DNA of 48,271 nt from Anaerofilum sp. An201 (GTDB lineage: Bacteria; Bacillota; Clostridia; Oscillospirales; Ruminococcaceae): positions 1 through 48,271 of the forward strand of contig NZ_NFJT01000023.1 in assembly GCF_002160015.1 (NCBI RefSeq), in the 5' to 3' direction. How positions within the stretch are numbered: position 1 is the stretch's first letter; every line of letters begins with the position of its first letter. The position numbers and the translations under genes were made by a program. Shown here piece by piece: positions 6,572 to 15,902 of this stretch. Below the pieces are notes generated by a model that was not told where the DNA came from, searched no databases, and saw nothing but the letters and a program-made list of their open reading frames with translations.

Positions 6572-8536
6572 TCAGGAAACGTCCAGCTCGTCCAGATACT
6601 CGCAGCCGTGCTGGGCGATGTGCTCTTTGCGGCCGGCCAGATTGTCGCCCAGAAGCAGGTCGAACATGGCGGCGGTGGCCTCGGCATCCTCCGGCATCAC
6701 CTTGATCAGGCGGCGGCTGGCGGGGTTCATGGTGGTGAGCCACATCATCTCCGGGTCGTTTTCGCCCAGACCTTTCGACCGCTGGATCGTGTATTTTTTG
6801 CCGTCGATGCGGCGCATGATGTCGGCCTTTTCGCTCTCGGTATAGGCAAAATAGGTCTTGCCGCCGCTCTGGATCTCATACAGCGGGCTCTCCGCGATAT
6901 ACACATACCCTTCCCGGATCAGGGTGGGCACCAGGCGGTAGATCATCGTGAGGATCAGGGTGCGGATCTGGTAGCCGTCCACATCGGCGTCGGTGCAGAT
7001 GACGACCTTGTTCCAGCGAAGCTGCGCGAGGTCGAAGGTGGCGAGGTCCTTTTTGCTCTTGCCGCCCAGCTCCACGCCGCAGCCCAGCACCTTGATGAGG
7101 TCGGTGATGACGTCGGATTTGAAGATGCGGCCGTAGTCCGCCTTGAGGCAGTTGAGGATCTTGCCGCGCACCGGCATGATGGCCTGGAACTCGGAGTCGC
7201 GGCTGGTCTTTACCGCGCCCATGGCCGAGTCGCCCTCCACGATATACAGCTCGCGGCGGGAGGTGTCGCGGGTGCGGCAATCGACGAACTTCTGCACGCG
7301 GTTGGCGATGTCCATCTTGGCCGACAGGGTGCTTTTCGCGCCCAGACGCGCTTTTTCGGCGTGTTCCCGGCTCTGCTTGTTCACCAGCACCTGCTGGGCG
7401 ATCTTCTGGGCCTCGTCCGGCTTTTCGGTGAAGTACACCTCCAGCTGGTGCTTCAGGAACTCGGTCATCGCCTGCGCGATGAAGCGGTTGTTGATGGCCT
7501 TTTTGGTCTGGTTCTCGTAACTGGTCTGGGTGGAGAAGCTGGAGGATACCAGCGCCAGACAGTCCTGCACGTCCACAAAGCTGATCTTGCTCTCGTTCTT
7601 TTTGTACATGTTGTGGGACTTGAGGAAAGCGTCGATCTGGCCCACAAAGGCGGTCTTTACCGCGCGGTCGGGGCTGCCGCCGTGCTCCAGCCAGCTGGAG
7701 TTGTGGTAGTAGTCCAGCAGCTGGGTCTTGTTGGAAAAGCAGAAGGCCACGTTCATCTTGACGTTGTAGTCGGGGCGGTCCTCCTGATCGCGGCCGGTGG
7801 CCGACGACTGGCAGAACACCACCGGCGTGAAGGCGTCGGCGCCCGCCGTCTCCTCCAGGTAGTCCTGGATGCCGTTCTGGTAGAAGAAGTCGGTGGTGGT
7901 GCCGGCGGCCTGGTCCCGCAGCTCAAAGTGCACCCCCGCGTTGACGATGGCCTGCCGGCGGAGGGTGTCGGTGTAGTAGTCCAGCGGGACGTCGATGTCG
8001 GTGAACACCTCGGTGTCCGGCTTCCAGCGCACGATGCTGCCGGTGCGCTTTTTGTTCCACGGCTCCTTTTGCAGGCCGCCCACGTTCTCGCCTTTCTTGA
8101 AATCGAGATGATAGTGGAAGCCGTCCCGGTAGATGTCGGCCACCATCCACTCGGACGCATATTGGGTGGCGCACAGACCCAGACCGTTCAGGCCCAGCGA
8201 ATAGGTGTAGTCGTTTTCGCCGTATTTGCCGCCCGCGTACATCTCGCAGAACAGCAGCTCCCAGTTATAGCGCTGCTCGTTTTTGTTGTAATCCACCGGC
8301 ATGCCGCGGCCGAAGTCCTCCACCTGCACGCTGCCGTCGGCAAAGCGGGTGAGGATGATCTTGTCGCCGTGCCCCTCGCGGGCCTCGTCGATCGAGTTGG
8401 ACAGGATCTCGAAGATGGCGTGGGCACAGCCGTCCACACCGTCCGAACCGAAGATCACGCCGGGGCGCTTGCGCACCCGGTCGGCCCCTTTCAGGCTGCT
8501 GATGCTCTCGTTTGTATAGGCCTGTTTTTTTGCCAT
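6572..8536 (-). CDS. parE: Type IIA topoisomerase subunit B (ParE/GyrB-like)
   Basis: ATPase subunit, 654 residues. GHKL ATPase motifs are present: EILSNSIDEA (43-52, Glu43 the likely general base), DFGRGMP (74-80) and the lid SLGLNGLG (113-120). A transducer domain follows, then the Toprim domain with EGDSA (434-438), PVRGK (455-459) and DADVDG (516-521). The lid reads GLNGLG instead of the GLHGVG of gyrase, a ParE-like trait. The ATG at 8536 has GGAGGA about 8 nt upstream; an in-frame extension of 41 codons upstream runs through a terminator and is rejected. The gene heads the parE-glycosyltransferase-parC run. Confidence 0.93.
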   Translation of the reverse strand: MAKKQAYTNESISSLKGADRVRKRPGVIFGSDGVDGCAHAIFEILSNSIDEAREGHGDKIILTRFADGSVQVEDFGRGMPVDYNKNEQRYNWELLFCEMYAGGKYGENDYTYSLGLNGLGLCATQYASEWMVADIYRDGFHYHLDFKKGENVGGLQKEPWNKKRTGSIVRWKPDTEVFTDIDVPLDYYTDTLRRQAIVNAGVHFELRDQAAGTTTDFFYQNGIQDYLEETAGADAFTPVVFCQSSATGRDQEDRPDYNVKMNVAFCFSNKTQLLDYYHNSSWLEHGGSPDRAVKTAFVGQIDAFLKSHNMYKKNESKISFVDVQDCLALVSSSFSTQTSYENQTKKAINNRFIAQAMTEFLKHQLEVYFTEKPDEAQKIAQQVLVNKQSREHAEKARLGAKSTLSAKMDIANRVQKFVDCRTRDTSRRELYIVEGDSAMGAVKTSRDSEFQAIMPVRGKILNCLKADYGRIFKSDVITDLIKVLGCGVELGGKSKKDLATFDLAQLRWNKVVICTDADVDGYQIRTLILTMIYRLVPTLIREGYVYIAESPLYEIQSGGKTYFAYTESEKADIMRRIDGKKYTIQRSKGLGENDPEMMWLTTMNPASRRLIKVMPEDAEATAAMFDLLLGDNLAGRKEHIAQHGCEYLDELDVS

Positions 8537-8560
8537 AGATGTTCCTCCGTAGCAGGGCAC

Positions 8561-8586
8561 AAAAAAAGAGGCTGTACGGCCCCTTT
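8561..8586 (-). terminator. Terminator between zinc-ribbon gene and parE
   Basis: Minus-strand 10-bp stem (AAAAAGGGGC with GCCTCTTTTT, one G-T pair, 6-nt loop) ending in seven T residues. It finishes about 25 nt before the parE start, so parE expression depends either on read-through or on a promoter inside the upstream gene. Confidence 0.75.
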
Positions 8587-8616
8587 TTCGCGCCTGTTGG
8601 TTTTGGATGCCGCCCC

Positions 8617-9501
8617 TTACAGGCAGCACAGCACCCCGATGCCGATGGTGATCGCGCACAGCACCGCCGTGACGATGGGCGCCCAGCGGATGATGGCGCG
8701 GGCACGGGCGTCGCGGTCCTCGGGGGTCTCCTCGTAGTATTCGTCGTCCTCTTCCTCGTCGTCCTCCTCGCCCTCGTACTCATCGTACTCGCCGGCCGTC
8801 TGGGGCGCATCCGCCATGCGGGTGGGCTGCTCGTCCAGTTCCGGCACGAAAGCGGGAGAAGCGGCGCCCGCCATCCGGGTGGGCTGCTCGTCCATCGCGG
8901 GGGCGTCGGCCTGGCCGCGCTGCAGGGTGGCGATCATGTTCTGCACCAGGATGCGGTCGGCGCCGCAGACCGGGCAATAGACGCCGTCGCCGGTGTGGAA
9001 CGCGCCGCAGCCGCACAGCCAGCCGCCGTCCACCACCATCGGCTCATATTGCAGCCGGGGATTGCGGGTCTTTTCGCACAGCCTGGCGCGCAGCTCCTCC
9101 GGCAGGACCGGCTGCTCCGGCAGTTTGACGCGCGGGCAGGCGGACAGGTCCACCAGATGGCCGGCGGCGTCCCGCACGTGCAGCAGGTGCACGTCGGCCT
9201 TGCTCAGCCGCCGGGTGGTGAGATAGACGGCCTGGTTGCCGCCGAAGCTCTCGCCCGGCTCCAGAGTGCCCTCATAGCAGAATTCCTCCTCGCAGGCCAC
9301 GCCGCCGGCAGCGTCGCGGCACTTGAAGCGCACCACGAGATCCTGCAGGGGGGATTCGGTGACGTTCTGGAAGGTGAAGCAGACGGCGATCTCGCCGCTG
9401 TCGCTGTTGCGCAGCAGCTCCAGTTTGACAAACTGCACCGGGCTGCCCTGTGTATAATAATTGGATTTGACGCTTACGACCTGTTCAAATTGCTGTTTCA
9501 A
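8617..9501 (-). CDS. Tail-anchored zinc-ribbon protein, unknown function
   Basis: Protein of 294 residues read from a TTG at 9501, chosen because AGGAG lies 10 nt upstream and no ATG or GTG is well placed. Layout: an N-terminal domain of about 130 residues predicted to be mainly beta (likely a beta-sandwich); a zinc ribbon with C163-x-C165 and C176-x2-C179; the heptad DEQPTRM twice (204-210 and 223-229); a highly acidic stretch (about 238-262); and one C-terminal hydrophobic helix (273-293). There is no signal peptide, so the bulk should face the cytoplasm. I do not recognise the family. The gene has its own promoter and a leader of about 180 nt, and precedes parE across a terminator. Confidence 0.8.
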   Translation of the reverse strand: MKQQFEQVVSVKSNYYTQGSPVQFVKLELLRNSDSGEIAVCFTFQNVTESPLQDLVVRFKCRDAAGGVACEEEFCYEGTLEPGESFGGNQAVYLTTRRLSKADVHLLHVRDAAGHLVDLSACPRVKLPEQPVLPEELRARLCEKTRNPRLQYEPMVVDGGWLCGCGAFHTGDGVYCPVCGADRILVQNMIATLQRGQADAPAMDEQPTRMAGAASPAFVPELDEQPTRMADAPQTAGEYDEYEGEEDDEEEDDEYYEETPEDRDARARAIIRWAPIVTAVLCAITIGIGVLCCL

Positions 9502-9576
9502 AACGCTGCAACTCCTTTGCTTGGGGAAGCGCACAAGCGGCCTTCCCGGTTTGTTTTTGCCGCATACGTGTTGTTC

Positions 9577-9608
9577 GTATACCACAGAGCGCATGCGAAA
9601 TGGTATAC
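9577..9608. repeat. Inverted repeat in the zinc-ribbon gene leader
   Basis: Perfect 8-bp arms GTATACCA (9577-9584) and TGGTATAC (9601-9608) around 16 nt. It lies between the predicted promoter (9687-9715) and the TTG start, so it could be an operator or an RNA hairpin. Confidence 0.6.
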
Positions 9609-9686
9609 TTCGCCCTCTTTTCCGGCCGCCCCGCAACGGGCGGGAAAGGGGCGGAAAGATACGGGTGCAATAGGCGCTATGCGGCT

Positions 9687-9715
9687 ATTATACCACAAGG
9701 TCCCGCCGCATACAA
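9687..9715 (-). promoter_or_regulatory. Promoter of the zinc-ribbon gene
   Basis: Minus-strand TTGTAT (9710-9715) and a perfect TATAAT (9687-9692) with a 17-nt spacer. The predicted transcript starts near 9680 and has a leader of about 180 nt. Confidence 0.75.
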
Positions 9716-9718
9716 GAG

Positions 9719-9746
9719 AGGGCCGCCCGGTCAAAGGGGCGGCCCT
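9719..9746 (-). terminator. Terminator after ftsH
   Basis: Near-perfect 10-bp stem AGGGCCGCCC/GGGCGGCCCT with an 8-nt loop, 18 nt after the ftsH stop. The following tract (CTCTTGTATG) is only modestly T-rich, so termination may be partial. Confidence 0.65.
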
Positions 9747-9764
9747 GCGCGGGAAAGAATGATA

Positions 9765-11897
9765 TCACGGCTGCGACGGCCCGGTGGGACCGCCGGTTTT
9801 TTCCTTGTTGGGCGCGGCCGATCCCTCCAGCGGAGGCAGCTCGCCGCCCGTCATCAGAGTGCGGAACTGGTCGCCGCTGAGCTTTTCGCGCTCCAGCAGG
9901 GCGCCTGCCACCGTGTGCAGCTGCTGCATGTGGTCGCACAGGATATTGTTGGCGCTTTCAAAGGCCTTGTCCAGCAGCATGCGGATCTCCTCGTCGATCT
10001 CGGCGGCCACCGTTTCGGAATAGCCGCGGCCGTGTCCCAGATCGCGGCCCAGGAAGGTCTCGCTGGGGTCGCTGCCGTAGACCACCGGACCCAGACGGTC
10101 GGAGAAGCCGTAGCGGGTGACCATCGCACGGGCGGTGGCGGTGGCGCGCTCGAGGTCGTTGGAGGCGCCGGTGGAGATGTCGTCCAGCACCAGCTTTTCG
10201 GCCACGCGGCCGCCCAGCAGGGTGATGAGCTGTTCGGTCATCTGGCCCTTTGTCACATAGCTGCGGTCGGTTTCGGGCAGGCTCATGGTGTAGCCGCCCG
10301 CCATGCCGCGCGGTGTGATCGAGATCTCGTGCACGGGGTCGGCGGTCTCGCAGTAGTAGTTGGTGATGGCGTGGCCGGCCTCGTGGTAGGCGGTGAGGCG
10401 TTTCTCCTTCGGCGTGACCACGCGGCTCTTCTTCTCGGGGCCGGCAACCACCTTGATGGTGGCCTCCTCGATCTCCTTCTCGGTGATGGCCTTGCGCCCG
10501 CGGCGGGCGGCCAGCAGGGCGGCCTCGTTGACCAGGTTCTCCAGGTCTGCGCCCGAGAAGCCGCTGGTGGACTGCGCGATGGTGCGCAGGTTCACGTCGG
10601 GGGCCAGCGGTTTTTTGCGGGTGTGCACGCGCAGGATCTCCTCGCGCCCCTTGACGTCGGGCAGGCCCACATACACCTGGCGGTCGAACCGGCCGGGGCG
10701 CAGCAGCGCCTTGTCCAGGATGTCGGCGCGGTTGGTGGCGGCCACCACGATGACGCCCTCGTTGGCGCCGAAGCCGTCCATCTCCACCAGCATCTGGTTC
10801 AGGGTCTGCTCGCGCTCGTCGTGCCCGCCGCCCAGGCCGGTGCCGCGCTGGCGGCCCACCGCGTCGATCTCGTCGATGAAGATGATGCAGGGCGCGGTGC
10901 GCTTGGCTTTGTCGAACAGGTCGCGCACGCGGGAGGCGCCCACGCCGACGTACATCTCAACAAAGTCGGAGCCGGAGATGGAGTAGAAGGGGACGCCGGC
11001 CTCGCCCGCGCAGGCGCGCGCCAGCAGCGTTTTGCCGGTGCCCGGAGGGCCCACCAGCAGCACGCCGTGCGGGATGCGGGCGCCCAGCGAATTGAAGCGG
11101 GAGGGGTCTTTCAGGAATTCCACGATCTCCTGCAGCTCTTCCTTCTCCTCGTCGGCGCCCGCCACATCGGCAAAGGTGGCCTTGCGGGAGTCCTCGCTGC
11201 CGTTCTTGATGCGGGCGCGGCCGACGTTCATCGCCTTGCCGCCGCCGCTCTGGTTGTACATCATGAAGATCACAAAGCCCAGCGAACCCAGCATCAGCAC
11301 ATACAGGATGATATCGCCCCACGGGAACTGGCTCTTCAGCTGGGGCATGTCGTACTCCATGCGGTCGTTGGGATGGGACTCGTTGTACGCATCCACATAT
11401 TCCTGGAATTCATTCAGGAACAGGTTGATATACGGCAGCTTGTAGCGGATCACTTCCACGTTCTGCTTTTTCAGCCAGGCGGCATAACTCTCTTCCATGC
11501 GCTCCCGCACGCTGTTTTCCGTATACAGCGGCTCCAGGCCCAGCTGTTCGGTCATGCGCTGGCCGGTGGAGTTGAGATGCACCGGCTTTTGCGGTTCGGA
11601 AGCAGCTCCCCCGTCCCCCCGCAGCAGCGGGGTGAGAAGGTTGTCTTCGCCGGAGTTCGACGAAAGGCCCAGTTTTCTGGCCGTGCCCTTGGGGACGGTG
11701 AGCTCCAGCACGCCCGTGTTGATGTCCAGATAAAATTCCGATACCTTTTCGTCCTCGAACAGATACATGATCTGGGAATAATCCACATCGCTCTGGCTGG
11801 TGGAGGCGGCTGAATCAAAGACGACCACCAGCACCCCCACCAGTGCCAGTGCAACGATCAGGGGCAGAAAGCTGGTGAATTTGGGTTTTTTTGTCAA
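9765..11897 (-). CDS. ftsH: ATP-dependent zinc metalloprotease FtsH
   Basis: Membrane-bound AAA+ protease, 710 residues, that degrades misfolded membrane proteins and short-lived regulators. TM1 is at about 11-27 and TM2 at 194-213. The AAA module has Walker A GPPGTGKT (283-290), Walker B IIFIDEID (338-345) and the second region of homology around [19 protein letters not shown]; the protease has HEAGH (505-509). The extracytoplasmic loop between TM1 and TM2 is about 165 residues, roughly twice the E. coli size. The start is TTG at 11897, with GAGGAG 9 nt upstream; an ATG nearby runs into a stop after two codons. It ends the long RNase J-to-ftsH run, following tilS-hpt as in Bacillus. Confidence 0.96.
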   Translation of the reverse strand: MTKKPKFTSFLPLIVALALVGVLVVVFDSAASTSQSDVDYSQIMYLFEDEKVSEFYLDINTGVLELTVPKGTARKLGLSSNSGEDNLLTPLLRGDGGAASEPQKPVHLNSTGQRMTEQLGLEPLYTENSVRERMEESYAAWLKKQNVEVIRYKLPYINLFLNEFQEYVDAYNESHPNDRMEYDMPQLKSQFPWGDIILYVLMLGSLGFVIFMMYNQSGGGKAMNVGRARIKNGSEDSRKATFADVAGADEEKEELQEIVEFLKDPSRFNSLGARIPHGVLLVGPPGTGKTLLARACAGEAGVPFYSISGSDFVEMYVGVGASRVRDLFDKAKRTAPCIIFIDEIDAVGRQRGTGLGGGHDEREQTLNQMLVEMDGFGANEGVIVVAATNRADILDKALLRPGRFDRQVYVGLPDVKGREEILRVHTRKKPLAPDVNLRTIAQSTSGFSGADLENLVNEAALLAARRGRKAITEKEIEEATIKVVAGPEKKSRVVTPKEKRLTAYHEAGHAITNYYCETADPVHEISITPRGMAGGYTMSLPETDRSYVTKGQMTEQLITLLGGRVAEKLVLDDISTGASNDLERATATARAMVTRYGFSDRLGPVVYGSDPSETFLGRDLGHGRGYSETVAAEIDEEIRMLLDKAFESANNILCDHMQQLHTVAGALLEREKLSGDQFRTLMTGGELPPLEGSAAPNKEKTGGPTGPSQP

Positions 11898-11922
11898 TCC
11901 ATTTCACTCCTCATGTTCAAAC

Positions 11923-11979
11923 GCCGCATTTCATCGGCATCTGCAAAATGCGGCAAACGGGCGGCCTTGCAGCCGCCCG
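11923..11979 (-). repeat. Two tandem hairpins between hpt and ftsH
   Basis: Within the 111-nt gap are two perfect inverted repeats: CGGGCGGC/GCCGCCCG (11958-11979) and GCCGCATTT/AAATGCGGC (11923-11954). On the minus strand they come in that order before the ftsH Shine-Dalgarno. No clear T-tract follows, so they look more like mRNA-stability or control hairpins than a full terminator. Confidence 0.6.
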
Positions 11980-12008
11980 CACGGCCCGCGCTTGGGGACC
12001 GCTCTGCT

Positions 12009-12566
12009 TCACACCGAATACACTTCGGGCTTCAGCACGCCAATGTACGGCAGATTGCGGTATTTCTCGTCGTAGTCCAGGCCGTAGCCGATCACGAAAT
12101 CGTCCGGCACCTCGAAGCCGACATAATCTGCCTTGATGTCGGCCTTGCGGCGAGCCGGTTTGTCCAGCAGGGTGACGATGCGGATGGAGGCCGGGCCGCG
12201 GTCCTGCAGGATGCCCTTGATATAGCTGAGGGTCAGGCCGGAGTCCAGAATGTCCTCCACGATCAGGATATGGCGGTCCTTCAGGGGCACGTCCAGATCC
12301 TTCACGATCTTCACCACGCCGCTGCTCTTGACGCCCGAACCATAGGACGACACCACCATGAAGTCGATCTCGGCGGGGGTGTCGATGGCGCGCATCAGGT
12401 CGGCCAGGAACACGACCGCGCCCTTCAGCACGGTGACCAGCAGCAGGTTCTTGCCGCGGTATTCCTCGGTGATGACCCTGCCCAGCTCCTGTACCTTGTT
12501 CTTGATCTCTTCCTCGCTCAGAAGAACTTTCAGCACATCGTCCTTCATTCTATACGATTCGTTCAT
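12009..12566 (-). CDS. hpt: Hypoxanthine phosphoribosyltransferase
   Basis: Purine salvage enzyme, 185 residues, that converts hypoxanthine or guanine plus PRPP to IMP or GMP. The PRPP-binding motif [11 protein letters not shown] (103-113) and the flexible-loop region [11 protein letters not shown] (73-83) are intact, and length is normal. Its ATG overlaps the tilS stop codon by 4 nt (ATGA), so the two are translationally coupled. The tilS-hpt-ftsH order is conserved in Firmicutes. Confidence 0.96.
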   Translation of the reverse strand: MNESYRMKDDVLKVLLSEEEIKNKVQELGRVITEEYRGKNLLLVTVLKGAVVFLADLMRAIDTPAEIDFMVVSSYGSGVKSSGVVKIVKDLDVPLKDRHILIVEDILDSGLTLSYIKGILQDRGPASIRIVTLLDKPARRKADIKADYVGFEVPDDFVIGYGLDYDEKYRNLPYIGVLKPEVYSV

Positions 12567-13939
12567 TTCGTCTCCTCCTTATTTTCACTGCAAAAGGCGC
12601 GGATGCACAGCGTGCCTATGCGGCCGGTATGGCCCGGCAGACAGCCGAACCCCTGCCCATAGATCCACAGCACCCGGCTGCCGCTCGCCAGCACCGGCAG
12701 CAGCGGCCGCACACCGGCAGGCACTCCCTGCTCCTGCAGAAATCTGCGCAGCGGTTTGGAGAGCCCGCGCCCGATCGGCCAAAAGCGATCGCCCGGCCTT
12801 GGGGTGCGCAGGACCGTGTCATCTGGTATTTTATCACAATCCGCGCAAGAGTTTAAGACTTTTTTATGAACTTGCGGGCGAATGTTCGCATTTTGCCCCG
12901 ATTCACACCAGATTTTCACACAAAATCCGCCCGGAAAGTGATATTCTCCCTCCCGGAGCGGGAAACCTGGCGGCGGATCGGCCGGCAGCGGGGCGGGTGT
13001 TTCCCGCCGCAGGACCCCCGCCGTGCGCCGCATCTGCTGCCCGCCCGGCAGCTGACAGCACACCGTCCGGCCCAGCACCAGCCCTTCCAGGCGGTCGATC
13101 AAAAGGCGGTCGGCCTGCTGCCCGCACAGCTGCGCCAGCGCGGCGCGGCGGACCACCCCCGGCGCATCGGCCAGCACCGACGCGCGCCAGCCCTCCCCCG
13201 CACGGGCGTTTTCTAACAGGTTGGCCGCTGCATCGGCCAGGTATGCATCCAGCGCGCGCATTTCTTCGCAGAAGGCGGCCAGGTGCTCCACCGCCGCCGT
13301 GTTCACTCCGCGCAGCGCGGGGATGGCGGCCTGCCGCAGCCGGTTGCGGGCATAGAGGGCGCTTTCGTTGGTGCTGTCCTGCACGAAATCCAGCCCGCAG
13401 GCCGCGCAGTAGCCCTCGACCTCGGCGCGGGATACCGTCAGCAGCGGGCGGATGAAGGGCAGGCGCACCGGCGGAATCCCCGCGGCGCCGTGCAGCCCGG
13501 CGCCGCGCGCCAGGCGGAACAGCAGCGTTTCGGCCTGGTCGTCGGCGGTGTGGGCGGTGGCGATGCGGCAGCCCGACGCGGCGAGGCGCTCGAAGCATCC
13601 GTACCGCAGCCGGCGCGCCCATTCCTCCTGCCCGGCAGACGGCGGCGTGCAGTTTATGTCGGCGGCGCTGCAGACGGTGAGGGGCACGCCCCGGCGGCGG
13701 CAGAGCGCCCGGACAAAAGCTTCGTCCCGGTCGGCCTCCTCGCCGCGCAGGCCGTGGTTCACATGCACCGCCGTCACCCGCACACTCAGGCGTTCAGAAA
13801 GAGCCAGCAGCGCGGCCAGCAGGGCGACGGAATCCGCCCCGCCCGACACCGCCGCCGCCACGGTATCGCCGGGACGCAGCATCGAAAAGCGGCCGATCTG
13901 GGAAAAAACTTTCTGTTCAAACGCTTCTTTTTCACTCAT
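12563..13939 (-). CDS. tilS: tRNA(Ile)-lysidine synthase TilS
   Basis: ATP-dependent enzyme, 458 residues, that converts the wobble cytidine of the CAU anticodon of tRNA-Ile to lysidine and so fixes AUA decoding. The PP-loop SGGADS is at 32-37, followed by [17 protein letters not shown] and [17 protein letters not shown], all typical of TilS. The C-terminal substrate-binding domain (from about 340) is present with the TPRPGDRF motif. The ATG at 13939 lies inside the dnaB end and overlaps it by 8 nt; in-frame codons upstream extend into dnaB and are rejected. The 3' end overlaps hpt by 4 nt. Confidence 0.95.
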   Translation of the reverse strand: MSEKEAFEQKVFSQIGRFSMLRPGDTVAAAVSGGADSVALLAALLALSERLSVRVTAVHVNHGLRGEEADRDEAFVRALCRRRGVPLTVCSAADINCTPPSAGQEEWARRLRYGCFERLAASGCRIATAHTADDQAETLLFRLARGAGLHGAAGIPPVRLPFIRPLLTVSRAEVEGYCAACGLDFVQDSTNESALYARNRLRQAAIPALRGVNTAAVEHLAAFCEEMRALDAYLADAAANLLENARAGEGWRASVLADAPGVVRRAALAQLCGQQADRLLIDRLEGLVLGRTVCCQLPGGQQMRRTAGVLRRETPAPLPADPPPGFPLREGEYHFPGGFCVKIWCESGQNANIRPQVHKKVLNSCADCDKIPDDTVLRTPRPGDRFWPIGRGLSKPLRRFLQEQGVPAGVRPLLPVLASGSRVLWIYGQGFGCLPGHTGRIGTLCIRAFCSENKEETK

Positions 13940-15353
13940 GCACATAGTCCACATCGGTGAAGCGGGTGTGCGCGCCGTCCCAGGCAAGGTCCACCTTGCC
14001 CACCTCGCCGTGGCGGTTTTTGGCCACAATGCACTCGGCGGTGCGGCTGTCCACCTCTTCTCCCCCGTTTTCCCCGGCGTCGCCGCCGGTGGATTTGTAG
14101 TAGCCCGGGCGGTAGAGGAAGAGCACCACGTCGGCGTCCTGCTCGATGGAACCGGAATCGCGCAGGTCGCTCAGCACCGGGCGGTGGTCCGACCGGCCGC
14201 TGGATTTCTCGGCGGCACGGCTGAGCTGGGACAGCGCGATCACCGGCACGTTCAGCTCCTTCGCCATGATCTTGAGGTTTCGGGTGATCTCGCTGATCTC
14301 CTGCACGCGGTTGTCGCTGCGGCGGCCGCTGCTCATCAGTTGCAGGTAGTCGATGATGACCACGCCCACGTTGGGACGGGACGGGTCCTGGTTGATGCGC
14401 AGGATCTTGGCCTTCATCTCCGGGATGGTGATAGACGATGTATCGTCCATATAGATGGGGGTCTCAAACATGATGTTGGCGGCGGCGGCCAGATCGTCCC
14501 ACTCCTGGCCGGTGAGCTGGCCGGTGCGGAAGGCCTGGCTGCTGATGCCGCCCTCGGCCGACAGAATGCGGCCGGAGAGCTGGTCTTTGGTCATTTCCAG
14601 GGAAAAAATGGCCACCGGCACCTTCTGCTTTTTGGCCACGTTGGTGGCGATGTTCAGTGCGAAGCTGGTCTTTCCCATGCCGGGACGGGCCGCCAGAATG
14701 ATGAGGTCCGACCGGCCCAGGCCGGTGAGCATCGTATCCAGATAGGAAAACCCGGTGGGGATGCCCAGGTACTTGTCGCGGTCCTCGCCGGACAGGTTCT
14801 GCAGATTGGTGTAGATGTCCAGGATGGAGTCCCGGATATGGCTCAGCTCGTTGGCGCCCTGCCCGCCGCGCAGCTGGTAGAGCTTCTGTTCGGCGCTCTC
14901 CAGCACAAGGTCGGGGCTGGTGCTCTCGGACGCCTGGCGCACCAGCGACTGGCCCACCTGGATCAGCTGGCGCATGCGGTACTGCTGCTGGACGATGCGG
15001 GCGTATTCCCCCGCATTCGAGATGGCGGGCACCGTTTCGGCCAGCTGGGCCAGATAGGTTTTCGCCTCGTCGGCGCCGCTGAAAATGTCCGCCTTTTCCA
15101 CCGCGTCCAGCACCGTCACCACGTCGATGGGCATGCCGGCGGTGTACAGGCGGGTCATCTCGGCGTAGATGCCGGCGTTCTGGGCCGAATAGAACATCTC
15201 GCTGCGCAGTGTGTTCACCAGCTGGTTGAGCACCGGCGGTTCCAGCAGGATCGCCCCCAGCACCGACTGCTCCGCCTGCATGTTGTGCGGCAGCGGCCCG
15301 GACAGGCCCTCTGTGAGAAAGTCCGCTGCATCGCGGCGTTTTGTATCATCCAT
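13932..15353 (-). CDS. dnaB: Replicative DNA helicase DnaB
   Basis: Hexameric helicase, 473 residues, that unwinds DNA at the replication fork (DnaC in Bacillus naming). The N-terminal domain starts PHNMQAEQSVLGAILLEP; the RecA-like domain has Walker A in AARPGMGKTS (221-230), a Walker B in GVVIIDYLQLM, and the ALSQLSR segment. Length is normal and no intein interrupts it. It follows rplI across a terminator-like hairpin, in the conserved gdpP-rplI-dnaB order, and overlaps tilS at its 3' end. Confidence 0.97.
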   Translation of the reverse strand: MDDTKRRDAADFLTEGLSGPLPHNMQAEQSVLGAILLEPPVLNQLVNTLRSEMFYSAQNAGIYAEMTRLYTAGMPIDVVTVLDAVEKADIFSGADEAKTYLAQLAETVPAISNAGEYARIVQQQYRMRQLIQVGQSLVRQASESTSPDLVLESAEQKLYQLRGGQGANELSHIRDSILDIYTNLQNLSGEDRDKYLGIPTGFSYLDTMLTGLGRSDLIILAARPGMGKTSFALNIATNVAKKQKVPVAIFSLEMTKDQLSGRILSAEGGISSQAFRTGQLTGQEWDDLAAAANIMFETPIYMDDTSSITIPEMKAKILRINQDPSRPNVGVVIIDYLQLMSSGRRSDNRVQEISEITRNLKIMAKELNVPVIALSQLSRAAEKSSGRSDHRPVLSDLRDSGSIEQDADVVLFLYRPGYYKSTGGDAGENGGEEVDSRTAECIVAKNRHGEVGKVDLAWDGAHTRFTDVDYVHE

Positions 15354-15385
15354 TCCTGTTCACCTCTGCTGCGGGGAACCGACGC

Positions 15386-15423
15386 AAAACGGCCACGAGG
15401 ACCCGCGCAGGGTGTCGTGGCCG
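15386..15423 (-). terminator. Hairpin between rplI and dnaB
   Basis: Perfect 9-bp arms CGGCCACGA/TCGTGGCCG, followed on the minus strand by TTTTGCG. It lies in the 77-nt gap and probably lowers read-through from rplI into dnaB, giving more L9 than helicase message. Confidence 0.7.
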
Positions 15424-15430
15424 CAGTGGG

Positions 15431-15877
15431 TCATTCCTCCACTTTTGCCGTGCAGCTGCCCACCACGCCGGGGTGCAGCTTGACCTGTACCTGATAGCTG
15501 CCGAACGCCTTGATCTCCTTGACGTCCAGCACGATCTTGCGCTTGTCGATGGTGGCGCCCAGCTTCTGGGACAGCGCCGCGGCGATGTCCTTCGCCGTCA
15601 CCGAACCGAACAGGCGTCCGCCGCTGCCGGCCTTCGCCTTGATGACCACCGTCTGGTCCTTGATTTTGGCGGCCAGCGCCTGGGCGGCGGCCAGCTCTTC
15701 GGCGGCATGATGGGCGCGCGCCTCGTTCTTGGTGCGCACTTCGTTCACCGCGGAGGCGTCGGCCGGGGCCGCCAGCCCGCGCGGGAAGAGGTAGTTGCGG
15801 GCGTAGCCGTCCGACACCTCGTGGATCTCGTCTTTTTTGCCGATGCTCTTGACATCCTGCTTCAGAATCACTTTCAT
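15431..15877 (-). CDS. rplI: 50S ribosomal protein L9
   Basis: Ribosomal protein of 148 residues. The N-terminal RNA-binding domain ([18 protein letters not shown], then NYLFPRGLA), the long connecting helix and the C-terminal domain are all present at normal length. AAAGGAG precedes the ATG. It lies 25 nt after gdpP and before dnaB, a conserved arrangement. Confidence 0.97.
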   Translation of the reverse strand: MKVILKQDVKSIGKKDEIHEVSDGYARNYLFPRGLAAPADASAVNEVRTKNEARAHHAAEELAAAQALAAKIKDQTVVIKAKAGSGGRLFGSVTAKDIAAALSQKLGATIDKRKIVLDVKEIKAFGSYQVQVKLHPGVVGSCTAKVEE

Positions 15878-15902
15878 CGTTTCTTGCTCCTTTCGGGTCT
15901 GC

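Noticed and set aside
8537-8659. Longer ParE starting 41 codons upstream
   Set aside because: The extension passes through the terminator hairpin at 8561-8586, while the ATG at 8536 has an ideal ribosome binding site.
3242-8737. A plus-strand open frame of 1831 codons opposite secG, parC, the glycosyltransferase and parE
   Set aside because: It is antisense to clear genes in GC-rich DNA where stop codons are rare on the complementary frame; its product is a His/Gly/Ala-rich low-complexity chain without domains or a proper ribosome binding site.
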